Under the pieces are notes generated by a model, which made no database searches, was not told the DNA's origin, and saw only the letters and a program-made list of their open reading frames with translations. From positions 1 through 16,569 of the forward strand of contig CALBTC010000287.1 of assembly GCA_937967805.1 (NCBI GenBank): 16,569 nt of DNA, in the 5' to 3' direction. Positions 9,062-16,100 of this stretch are shown here, piece by piece; the first letter of the stretch is position 1, and each line of letters starts with the position of its first letter. Both the position numbers and the translations under genes were made by a program. The DNA is from an uncultured Anaerolineaceae bacterium. Lineage in GTDB: Bacteria; Chloroflexota; Anaerolineae; Promineifilales; Promineifilaceae.

Positions 9062-9364
9062 TCAGGCAAACAATGCTTCATACTGCACGCCCTGTTTATC
9101 CTGGCCAACTGGCACCAGGAAAAGATCGACCGTACCTAACTTTTCATGGCTTAATTGATAAATTCGTTGGGGCAAGATGAAATCGTCCTTGCTGCGTAGG
9201 ATGATGGAAAAAGGCTGCCGCCTTAGGTCATCGCCGCCATGCTCTGGCAGCGCCGTTACATCGATGAGTTCGGCAACAAGGGGAGACGGCCGTTCTTCGT
9301 GAAAGATCTGAAAAGTCTGATAAAGACAGGCTTCAAAATCGTCTATTTTGAGATCTGCAATCAT
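9062..9364 (-). CDS. DUF6916-like small protein
   Basis: 100 residues. The pattern matches what I recall of DUF6916: an N-terminal helix, then a beta-rich core, with ELIDVTALP (~32-40), RRQPFSIILR (~48-57), LPQRIYQLSHEKLG (~64-77) and the ending LFLVPVGQD...YEALF. The function is unknown; the family recurs next to tail-collar genes, which is the setting here. No membrane segment or signal peptide is visible. It starts 14 bp after the stop of the collar-HhH fusion and has no good Shine-Dalgarno of its own close to the ATG. A 6-bp hairpin overlaps the upstream stop codon. Translation by coupling to the fusion gene is therefore plausible. It is the last gene of the compact collar unit; the next gene leftward begins 92 bp away with its own ribosome site. 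Confidence 0.8.
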   Translation of the reverse strand: MIADLKIDDFEACLYQTFQIFHEERPSPLVAELIDVTALPEHGGDDLRRQPFSIILRSKDDFILPQRIYQLSHEKLGTVDLFLVPVGQDKQGVQYEALFA

Positions 9365-9371
9365 GATTGTT

Positions 9372-9391
9372 ACGGCGCTTAGGCACGCCGT
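9372..9391 (-). promoter_or_regulatory. Small hairpin over the stop codon of the collar-HhH gene
   Basis: ACGGCG (9372-9377) and CGCCGT (9386-9391) pair around an 8-nt loop. The stem-loop contains the TAA of the 9379-10458 gene and ends 7 bases before the ATG at 9364. It could affect translational coupling, or be chance in GC-rich sequence. Confidence 0.25.
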
Positions 9392-10458
9392 CCTCCTTTT
9401 AAGGTGTCTTGTAACGCCGCTAATTCACGCCATTTGCCGTTGGCGGCGAGCGCTGCCTGTTCAGGCCAGGTGTCCGGTTTAAACTGGTACAATCGCTCGG
9501 CCTGCAGCAGGTCGCGCAGTTGGTCGATTTCCATATTGGCAAGCTGCGTAAATGTCTGCACGCCGGATTTGTTCAGCACCGAAGCAATTTTAGGGCCGAT
9601 GCCCTCAATACGGCGGAGATCATCCGGTGCAGAATCGTTGTTGGTGGCAATTGCGCTTTTCATGGTCTCGGCCTGGGCCGCCAACCAGTGGGGATCAAGT
9701 TCAGAGCTGTGTGGGTGGCGAAAATGAGGGTTGTGACCCTGGGCCAGGGCATCGAAAAGAACCTGCACCTGTCGCTCCAGCCAGGCCGGGTCCAGATCGT
9801 CCATGTGGGTGTGAGGTTCCAGCGGATGGGAGTGACGCGTATAGGCGTCGATAAGTGATTGGGCCTGCCATGCCAGCCAGTCTGGGTCCAGGTGCGAGGC
9901 GGGCGTATGGCGATGCAGCGGATTATGCCCCTGGCCGTAGGCGTCAAGGAGAACCTGAACCTGTCGTTCCAACCAGTCCGGATCTAACTCGTCAGCGGGC
10001 GTGTGGTGGTGCAAAGGATCGTATCCCTGAGCATAGGCGTCTTTTAACACCTGAACCTGCCTTTCCAGCCATTTCGGGTCTACATCGTCCACATGATCGT
10101 GTTGACCAACCGGGGAAATACCCTGCTGGTATCCCTGGCGGAGAGCCTGCACTTGCCGTTCAATATAATCCGTTTCGGCCATGGCCATTTTCCATTCCGC
10201 CGGGGGCAATCCGACTTTGGGAAAATAGCTATTCAAGCAGATAGCAAAGCGGTGTTCGCCATTGAGATTGGGCAGAGCGAAGCTGTTTACACCATCGCCG
10301 CCAAAGCGGGCCGCCAGTATAGCGTAGAGGCCAGGGAACTCATCGATACTGAGCAGGCTGCCATCACAAAGGGCCCAGTTTGCCGGTGGCGCAGCGCTGT
10401 CGATTGGTTTGATTTGGCCAATGATGTCAGACATGACAGTACCTGTTTCCTGTTTCAT
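9379..10458 (-). CDS. Phage tail collar domain fused to five 32-aa His-containing repeats and a C-terminal helix-hairpin-helix domain
   Basis: 359 residues. Residues ~9-75 match the N-terminal half of the collar domain in the neighbouring genes (IGQIKP, NWALCDGSLL, FGGDGVNSFALPNLNG), but the usual second half (HTH motif, ...PSRN ending) is absent. Residues 99-258 are five exact 32-residue units, consensus LERQVQVLLDAYAQG then a His-containing turn then LDPDW; a decayed sixth begins at 259. Residues ~279-359 form a helix-hairpin-helix domain (DDLRRIEGIGPKIASVL, TFTQLA, WPEQAALAANGKW, LKGGR), a module recalled from COG3743-like proteins and often annotated as DNA-binding. I prefer ATG 10458 because it overlaps the GNAT stop (ATGA) and has GAGG 8 nt upstream. 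Met9 (MSDIIGQ) aligns better with the other collar proteins and is an alternative. Role unknown; a structural or fibre-like protein is the best guess. Confidence 0.88.
   Translation of the reverse strand: MKQETGTVMSDIIGQIKPIDSAAPPANWALCDGSLLSIDEFPGLYAILAARFGGDGVNSFALPNLNGEHRFAICLNSYFPKVGLPPAEWKMAMAETDYIERQVQALRQGYQQGISPVGQHDHVDDVDPKWLERQVQVLKDAYAQGYDPLHHHTPADELDPDWLERQVQVLLDAYGQGHNPLHRHTPASHLDPDWLAWQAQSLIDAYTRHSHPLEPHTHMDDLDPAWLERQVQVLFDALAQGHNPHFRHPHSSELDPHWLAAQAETMKSAIATNNDSAPDDLRRIEGIGPKIASVLNKSGVQTFTQLANMEIDQLRDLLQAERLYQFKPDTWPEQAALAANGKWRELAALQDTLKGGRRA
9685..10164 (-). repeat. Five tandem 96-bp coding repeats (32-residue units)
   Basis: The segment encodes residues 99-258 of the collar-HhH fusion as five in-register 32-residue units: 99-130, 131-162, 163-194, 195-226 and 227-258. 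Each begins with a predicted amphipathic helix and ends with DP-x-W. Nucleotide identity between units is only partial (for example cctgtcgctccag versus cctgtcgttccaa), so the duplications are old or selected at protein level. This is not a CRISPR array: there are no spacers and the frame is open throughout. Confidence 0.92.
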
Positions 10459-10967
10459 TCTGCTGACCTCAGAGACGTGTGGGGAGAAACGGCCGTTTCC
10501 AGCGCTTCCGGCTTCCAGGCCAGCAGCAGATAGACACCGTAGTCGTCGATTGGTTGAAATCCCAGACGTTGGTATAGAGTGAGCGCCGGGTTGAATCGCT
10601 CTACGTGGATGGTAATGGGCAGTCCGGTCCTTGTGCCCTCATCAAGGAGCCGGCTTAGCAACATAGAGCCTATGCCCTGTTTCCGATTGGCAGGCAGCAA
10701 GGCAATATCTACAATGCGGATGTCATCCGGGCGGCGGTCAACATACAAACGGCCGATTGCCTCACCATCCTGCTCAATGATGTCAAACGTAGCCTGAGCG
10801 TATTGCTCCTGATAGTAAACATGTTGTGCATGGAACTGCATATCCAGGAACGCTTCCTTTTCCGCAGCGCTCCAGGGGACGGCCGCCAGCTCCTCGGTGC
10901 GCGTGCTGCCATAGAGACGGCGCAAAAAAGGCAGGTCGCTTTCGGTAATGGGTCGTAGCTGGATCAT
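10455..10967 (-). CDS. GNAT family N-acetyltransferase
   Basis: 170 residues from ATG 10967 (MIQLRPITESDLPFL, a usual GNAT opening). A TTG three codons upstream (10976) is possible; neither start has a clear Shine-Dalgarno. The fold is visible as beta1 (IQLRPIT), the helix pair, beta-strands FDIIEQDGEAIGRLYV and DIRIVDIALLP, then the acetyl-CoA motif A RKQGIGSMLLSRLL and the C-terminal NPALTLYQRLGF motif B. The family transfers acetyl groups from acetyl-CoA to amines; the substrate cannot be read from sequence. Its stop codon overlaps the start of the collar-HhH gene in an ATGA junction, so the two are likely translationally coupled. The C-terminal tail (ETAVSPH...) is encoded across a copy of the iterated palindrome and looks like an unstructured extension. 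The setting suggests modification of a collar protein, but that is inference. Confidence 0.9.
   Translation of the reverse strand: MIQLRPITESDLPFLRRLYGSTRTEELAAVPWSAAEKEAFLDMQFHAQHVYYQEQYAQATFDIIEQDGEAIGRLYVDRRPDDIRIVDIALLPANRKQGIGSMLLSRLLDEGTRTGLPITIHVERFNPALTLYQRLGFQPIDDYGVYLLLAWKPEALETAVSPHTSLRSAE
10486..10499. repeat. Iterated palindrome, 14-bp form GAAACGGCCGTTTC
   Basis: A perfect 14-bp palindrome carrying the dispersed core AACGGCCGTT. It lies in the last codons of the GNAT gene and encodes ETAV. The same 14-mer occurs at 3947-3960. Confidence 0.85.
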
Positions 10968-11046
10968 TTTTGCCAACCGTTTTTAAACAATTGAGACATC
11001 AGGCAAGAAAAGCAGATCATTGACCACTTACTCAATTTCACCATGT

Positions 11047-11565
11047 TTAACTGCGTGAGGGGTACAAACCCTGTAGAGCAATAATGAAGCTCAGGGCGAG
11101 ATAGGGTTGCATATTGTTGTGCGCCTGTCCGCCGCCCGCGCTTACCAGCGCTTGCCCGTCCATTTCTACCGTGCTGTCTGCTGTGTGGTACGCATTACCG
11201 CCGCCGGAGCGGGCCAGTGAGCGGTTGGTGGGATCCGCCAGGTCGCCGGGCCGGCTTTGGGCCATCAGTGCGTGGTTGTGGCCGGCCATTTGCCCGGAGG
11301 ATAGGGTTACGGTTTCCACGCCGCCTTTTTGACCAATTTGGCGCGGTGATAGGCCGGGGCCTCTGCCGGGATGCATAGGTGCCCGACCCTGTAAATCTGG
11401 CAAGGCACAGGTGGTCCGGCCGTCGCCGCCATAAATCGTACCGATTAGAGAAAAAAGCGCCGTATATTGGGCAATGGGCAGCAGCTGTCCGTTGCAAAAG
11501 GCCCAGCCGCGTGGGGCAAAATTGCCGGCCCAGATTCTTACTTCAGCAATAAATGGATCTGACAT
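11047..11565 (-). CDS. Phage tail collar domain protein (microcystin-dependent protein-like), copy 3
   Basis: 172 residues starting at MSDPFIAEVRIWAG. An in-frame TTG/ATG-like extension to 11601 would overlap the previous gene; I reject it because an AAGGAGA site (11571-11577) sits correctly before ATG 11565 and the start aligns with the paralogues. Family marks: FAPRGWAFCNGQLLPI, YGGDGRTTCALPDLQGR, the H-x-H site GHNH, and the C-terminal signature QAHNNMQPYLALSFIIALQGLYPSRS. Related collar domains sit in phage short tail fibres, where an H-x-H motif holds a metal ion; bacterial stand-alone versions are often called MdpB-like and have no settled role. The central segment (~110-150) differs completely from the two paralogues. 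No signal peptide is visible. It is third in a tandem array, 79 bp before the GNAT gene. Confidence 0.9.
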   Translation of the reverse strand: MSDPFIAEVRIWAGNFAPRGWAFCNGQLLPIAQYTALFSLIGTIYGGDGRTTCALPDLQGRAPMHPGRGPGLSPRQIGQKGGVETVTLSSGQMAGHNHALMAQSRPGDLADPTNRSLARSGGGNAYHTADSTVEMDGQALVSAGGGQAHNNMQPYLALSFIIALQGLYPSRS

Positions 11566-11570
11566 GAGGG

Positions 11571-11577
11571 TCTCCTT
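11571..11577 (-). promoter_or_regulatory. Shine-Dalgarno AAGGAGA overlapping the upstream stop; fixes the start at 11565
   Basis: The site shares bases with the TAA (11576-11578) of the preceding collar gene and is 5 bases from the ATG at 11565. It favours this start over the longer frame beginning at 11601. Confidence 0.75.
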
Positions 11578-12094
11578 AATTCCGTGAGGGGTAAATGCCA
11601 AACAAGGCTACGATGAAGTTAATGCACAGGTAGGGCATTTCATTCGTATGGCTCTGGTTGCTGCCCGTATTGGCAACGGCTGCCGGAGCCAGGGCTGCGT
11701 CCGGTGCGTCACCAGAGTACAAATCGACGTTTGTTGATTTTGCCAGCACATTGCCCTGCGCCGCAGTGCGACCGGCCAGATCGCCGCTGGCACGCAGCTG
11801 ATGTGTGTGCGCAGGAAGCTGCGCCGTCGTCAGCGTCACGGTTTCAGCACCCCCAATACTGCCGATGTTGCGCGGCGTCAATCCAGGGCCGCTTCCCATA
11901 TGGATGGGAAGACGGCCGCGCAGATCGGGCAGACCAAAAGTGGTACGGCCGTCGCCCCCGTAAATAGTGCCGAACAAAGAAAAGAGGGCGTCAAATTGTG
12001 AAACGGCCAGAAGCTGCCCGTCACAAAATGCCCACCCTTGCGGCGCAAAGTTGCCCGCGAACATGCGAATTTCACCTACAAATGGATCTGACAT
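11576..12094 (-). CDS. Phage tail collar domain protein (microcystin-dependent protein-like), copy 2
   Basis: 172 residues, MSDPFVGEIRMFAGNFAP at the start. Conserved marks: GWAFCDGQLLAVSQFDALF, YGGDGRTTFGLPDLRGR, GGAETVTLTTAQLPAHTH with the H-x-H site, and the ending SHTNEMPYLCINFIVALFGIYPSRN. The first ~95 residues and the last ~25 are close to those of the flanking copies; the stretch between (about 100-145) is unrelated in sequence. AGGAGGAGA (12097-12105) precedes the ATG and overlaps the stop of copy 1. The gap to copy 3 is 10 bp. The protein is likely a trimeric fibre-type or surface-binding protein by family knowledge; its export route and partner are unknown. Confidence 0.92.
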   Translation of the reverse strand: MSDPFVGEIRMFAGNFAPQGWAFCDGQLLAVSQFDALFSLFGTIYGGDGRTTFGLPDLRGRLPIHMGSGPGLTPRNIGSIGGAETVTLTTAQLPAHTHQLRASGDLAGRTAAQGNVLAKSTNVDLYSGDAPDAALAPAAVANTGSNQSHTNEMPYLCINFIVALFGIYPSRN

Positions 12095-12096
12095 GA

Positions 12097-12105
12097 TCTC
12101 CTCCT
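12097..12105 (-). promoter_or_regulatory. Shine-Dalgarno AGGAGGAGA nested in the upstream stop
   Basis: The site overlaps the TAG (12104-12106) of collar copy 1 and lies 2 bases before the ATG at 12094 on the leftward strand. It has the same arrangement as at 11571-11577, which suggests the junction was duplicated along with the gene. Confidence 0.7.
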
Positions 12106-12607
12106 AATTCCGTGACGGGAACAAGCCCTGCAGGGCGATGCAAAAATTAAGCGTCAGGTAAGGCTCCATATTTTCGTGTGCCTGTCCGCTGCCGCTGTTT
12201 GCCACTGAAGCCCCGCTCATATTTTGCAAGTTGTTGGCGGGGTTATACACGTCGGCCGCAGCCGTGGTCGCCAGCAAATTGCCGGTGGGCAGCGGGGTAT
12301 CGGCCGCCGTGGGTGACGCCTGTACCGTGTGTGTGTGTGCGGGCATTTCGGCTGCCGACAACGTGTGGGTCTCTTCCCCGCTCTTCTGGCCCAGGTTGTG
12401 TCCATTGCCAAAATGGATAGGGGTACGGCCGCGTAAATCGGGCAGGGCAAAGGTAGTACGCCCGTCGCCGCCATACGTGGTTCCCAGCAGCGAATACAGC
12501 GACTGGTTTTGATTGATGGGCAGAATTTGCCCGTCACACAAAGCCCAGCCGCGCGGGGCAAAGTTGAACCCCACGATCATTATCTCGCCTAAAAATGGTT
12601 CACTCAT
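12104..12607 (-). CDS. Phage tail collar domain protein (microcystin-dependent protein-like), copy 1
   Basis: 167 residues, MSEPFLGEIMIVGFNFAPRG at the start; GGAGG precedes the ATG. Conserved marks are WALCDGQILPINQNQSLYSLLG, YGGDGRTTFALPDLRGRTP, the H-x-H site in EMPAHTHTV, and the ending QAHENMEPYLTLNFCIALQGLFPSRN. It is the first of three tandem paralogues and slightly shorter, because the glycine-rich GPGL...GG segment is reduced (GHNLGQKSGEE). The variable centre (~97-140) is Ala/Thr/Asn-rich. A weak hairpin with a T-rich tail lies between this gene and the small gene upstream, so transcription may be tuned or re-initiated here. Confidence 0.92.
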   Translation of the reverse strand: MSEPFLGEIMIVGFNFAPRGWALCDGQILPINQNQSLYSLLGTTYGGDGRTTFALPDLRGRTPIHFGNGHNLGQKSGEETHTLSAAEMPAHTHTVQASPTAADTPLPTGNLLATTAAADVYNPANNLQNMSGASVANSGSGQAHENMEPYLTLNFCIALQGLFPSRN

Positions 12608-12643
12608 GGAATTTTCCTCCGTATCAGAATGTTGCTAAATAAA

Positions 12644-12658
12644 ACGGCCGCTTGCCGT
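12644..12658 (-). terminator. Possible weak terminator or attenuator before the collar genes
   Basis: On the leftward transcript ACGGC-AAGCG-GCCGT forms a 5-bp stem followed at once by TTTATTTA. It lies 19 bp after the stop of the small gene and 36 bp before collar copy 1. The stem is short, so the call is tentative; if real it would uncouple the small gene from the collar genes. Confidence 0.3.
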
Positions 12659-12677
12659 CGTTTCCCATAAGGGCAGT

Positions 12678-12884
12678 TTACGTCTTGGTCACTGTATCTG
12701 CACCGGGTGGGTCTCGTTCACCGTCCCGGTCGATAATGAGAAATAAAAACATGTCGTCGAGAGAGCTAAAGTAGAATCGGTCGTATGGGTAGGTAATGCG
12801 TTCCAGCATCGTGTATTGACGGCCGTTGCTATCCGTCCACAAGCGCATGAGGTAAGACCGGTACGGGTTGCTTTTAGTACTCAT
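12678..12884 (-). CDS. Small conserved protein (RSYLxRLW type)
   Basis: 68 residues from ATG 12884; a TTG at 12917 would add 11. GGTGAGGTG runs directly into the ATG, so the start is not firm. The protein begins MSTKSNPYRSYLMRLWTDSNG and continues with a predicted beta-rich stretch (YTMLERITYPYDRFYFSSLDDMFLFLI) and a charged tail (DRDGERDPPG). From memory, short proteins with RSYLLRLW near the N-terminus and a terminal 'sLdaLfaFL' segment occur next to large STAND/SARP regulators in Chloroflexota; I cannot name a function. It is the first gene leftward of the divergent control region, which fits a link to the regulator or to the collar unit. Confidence 0.72.
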   Translation of the reverse strand: MSTKSNPYRSYLMRLWTDSNGRQYTMLERITYPYDRFYFSSLDDMFLFLIIDRDGERDPPGADTVTKT

Positions 12885-12985
12885 CACCTCACCCGCCTGC
12901 ACCGGGAAATGATGCAATGCAGCGCACTCATGTAAAAAACCAAAAAGAAGCTTGAATTAGAATGACCGCGGAATTGGTTTTTACT

Positions 12986-13044
12986 TGAGCAAACCACGGA
13001 GAAATCGCTGCTCGTTTTTCAAAACAGGTTCTGGGCTTTGCTCA
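12986..13044. promoter_or_regulatory. 8-bp inverted repeat in the divergent control region
   Basis: TGAGCAAA (12986-12993) and TTTGCTCA (13037-13044) are exact reverse complements 43 bp apart, between the leftward collar unit and the rightward regulator. They could be two half-sites for a looping or bilateral regulator, or chance. I see no convincing leftward sigma-70 promoter nearby. Confidence 0.3.
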
Positions 13045-13072
13045 GGCATCATAAAACAGACTTGACAGCCTG

Positions 13073-13101
13073 TTGATACTTATCTGCTTTTCTGTCATAA
13101 T
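13073..13101 (+). promoter_or_regulatory. Sigma-70 promoter for the STAND regulator gene
   Basis: TTGATA (13073-13078), a 17-bp spacer and CATAAT (13096-13101) make a near-consensus housekeeping promoter 61 bp before the ATG at 13163. A second TTGACA at 13062-13067 lies exactly 11 bp upstream of the -35, a repeat spacing typical of SARP-type binding sites. Confidence 0.6.
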
Positions 13102-13162
13102 CTTTATCACTGTCCTTGATTCTTTTTAGTATGAGTTTCCACCATTAACTGAGCATTACACA

Positions 13163-16100
13163 ATGCAAGCCGAAACGGATTCGTCTCTGGAGATACGCAC
13201 ATTTGGGGGTGTGGAGATCCAACATGGAGGCCGGCGCGTCCATATTCGCGGTCGCAAGGCAATAGCGCTGTTACTCTATTTAGTAGTAGAACGACATCAG
13301 CGCCACAGTCGGGAATCGCTTTTGGGGTTGCTGTGGCCGGAGATGAACGACAGGGATGCGCGTAACAATCTGCGCGTGGTCCAGGCGCAGCTGCGGCGTA
13401 AGCTGGTGGTCAAGGACGGCGCGACTCCCTACGTGGCCAGCGATCGTCACAACGTCTGGTTTGAGGACAACGGCCGTTCAGCCGTAGACTTCTGGACCTT
13501 CCAGGATTTATTGACACGCTGCCAGGTCCATATCCACGCCGATCGGCGCAGCTGCCCCGAATGCCGGCAGCGCCTGGTGGAAGCCACCAATCTTTATACG
13601 GGAGATTTTCTTGCCGATTTTCATGTCGCCAGTTGCCCGGCCTTTGATGAATGGCTGTATGTCTGGCGCGAGCGTATGCACATACAAGTGCTCTCCCTGC
13701 TGGCCGAGCTGACGCAGGTCCATGAAACGGCAGGGGCGCTGGATACGGCCGTTGCCTTTGCCCGCCGTCAAATTGAGCTAGACCCCCTGCAGGAGGCCTC
13801 CCATCGCGACTTGATGCGTCTATATGACCGCCAAAACAAACGGCCGCAGGCGCTGGCCCAATTTGATACACTGCGGAAAATTTTGCAGCAGGAATTAGGG
13901 GTAAAGCCGGATGCAGAAACAGTCTCCCTCTGGCAACTCATCAAAGGCAGCACCCAGCCGGGTGCAGAGCACTCTGCCTCTGCTGTTACCGGCATTCACA
14001 ATTTGCCGGAGAACACCACGCCATTTATCGGTCGCGAAGAAGAAATACGGCAAATTAGCCTACGATTGGAAGCGGGTGGCTACCGGTTGCTGACGCTCGT
14101 TGGGCCGGGCGGAATTGGTAAGACGCGGTTGGCCATTGAAGCCGCTCGTGAAAATCTCTCCCTTTTTGACGATGGCGTTTGCTTTATTTCACTGGCTGCA
14201 CTCAATCGACCGGCTGCCATTCCCGACGCCATTGCCACGGCCGTTGGCCTCTCTCTTGCAGACCGTCAGGGGGCGGTGGCCGACCTGCTCATTTCTGCCC
14301 TGGCCTCTAAGCAAATGCTGCTAATTATCGACAACCTGGAACATTTGATGGACGGGGTTGATTTTTTGATGGCGCTGCTGCATGGCGCACCACACCTGAC
14401 GCTGCTGGTCACGTCACGCGAACGGCTGGACGTACAGTCTGAAGATCTGTTTCACATCAATGGCCTGCCCTTTCCCAAAGAAAGCGAGTTGGCACATGCC
14501 GGTGCTTTTGCCGCCGTACGCCTGTTTTGCGATCGGGCCTACCGGCTGCGCAAAGGCTTCAAGCTGACCCCGAAAAATGCCCCGCATGTGGCGCGTATCT
14601 GTCAGATTGTGTCTGGTATGCCGTTGGGTATTGAACTGGCAGCAACCTGGGTGCGAGATTTTACTACAGCGGAGCTGGCGCAAGCCCTGTCCGAAAAACT
14701 GGAGATGTTGGCGACGACGATGCGAGACATTGCTCCCCAGCACCGCTCCATGGAAATGGTTTTTGACACTTCCTGGCGACTGTTGACGACGGCCGAGCAG
14801 CAGTTATTTTCCCGGCTGTCGATTTTTCAGGGTGATTTTTCGCGAGTGGCGGCAACGGCTGTTGCCGATGCGATGCCAATGACGCTGGTGCGTCTGCGCT
14901 ATCAAAGCCTTGTTCACGCTACCGAATCTGGCCGGTACGCGCTGCATGATGTACTGCGCCAATTTGCTATGCAGGCGCTGGCCCGTGAAGCTGGGGAAAC
15001 TGAGTCGATTCGCGCGCGGCACGCTGCTTACTATTTGGCGTGTGTGGAACGACAGTCAACGGCCCTGCACGGTGAAACGCCCCAGACAGCGCTGCGGGCT
15101 ATCGAACATGATTTGGAAAACGTGCGGCAGGCGTGGCGCTGGGCAGTGGCCAACGGCCGTTTATTCCTGTTGCAACAGGGCGTCACCGGACTGGCCCGTT
15201 TTTATGCCCAAAGCGGCCGTTACAATGAAGGTGAAGAGATGATGACCATCGCTATTCAGCTTTGTGAGCAAATGGGCGCTACCGCCGGTGACGATCAGGC
15301 GGCGTGGCAGTCGCTACATCTCCGCCTGCTCACCGAACTGATTGATTTCCTAAATATGCTGTCGGAAATTCCCAGATTGCGGCGTGCAGCCTCAGAGGCA
15401 GTCGCGCGAAGTGCAGAGCTTCAGGATGCAGCCGGTGAAGCACGCGCCTTGCTTTCGCTGGCGCTAGCGCATCTCAATTATGGTGACAATGAGGGCGCAC
15501 TGCCTCTGTTGGAGCGAGGCTTGCAGCGGGCACGCATGGGGAAACAGCCGGAAATTGAGGGACTGCTGCTGCGCCACATTGGCAACGTATGGCGGCAGCG
15601 AGGCAACCTGGACCGAGAAGCCGAATATTTGCAGCAGGCATGGGTCGTTCAGCGGGCGCTGGGATTTCGAGCAGAGGAACAGACACTGCTGCTCTGGTTG
15701 ACGATGAACCGGTACCGGCTGGGTGATTTTACGGCAGGTTTAACGTATCTGGTGCAGGCGCGGGAGCTGAACACAATCGTAGGGGATCCATCGCGGGCGT
15801 CGAAGGTGGATTATGTACAGGGGTTAATTGAGGGAGCAGTAGGGGAGTACGAGTCAGCACGGAGCCATTTTCAAGCGGCACATCAGGCAAACGTTTCCCT
15901 GGATGATTGGTGGCAGCAGGCGTATGCGCTGATGAAGCTGGGGGCAGTGAATTGTAAATTGGGACAGCATGAAGCAGGTGTGAACCAAGCAAAAACAGCT
16001 GTTCAGATCGCTGCCAACCATTCGTTGGGCGAAGCTAGCGGCGATGCCCTGATCACATTGGGGCATATTTATGAGCGGATGGCCAATTGGACCGAGGCGC

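Noticed and set aside
9685..10164. Regular repeats that could suggest a CRISPR array or satellite DNA.
   Set aside because: The period is 96 bp with no spacers, and the units are codon-aligned within one protein.
11566..11601. Longer N-terminus for collar copy 3 starting at 11601.
   Set aside because: It would read through the ribosome site and overlap the previous gene; the paralogues begin at the equivalent of 11565.
9062..12607. Prophage remnant or contractile injection system.
   Set aside because: Only collar-type proteins are present; no sheath, tube, baseplate, tape measure, capsid, portal, terminase, integrase or attachment sites are visible.
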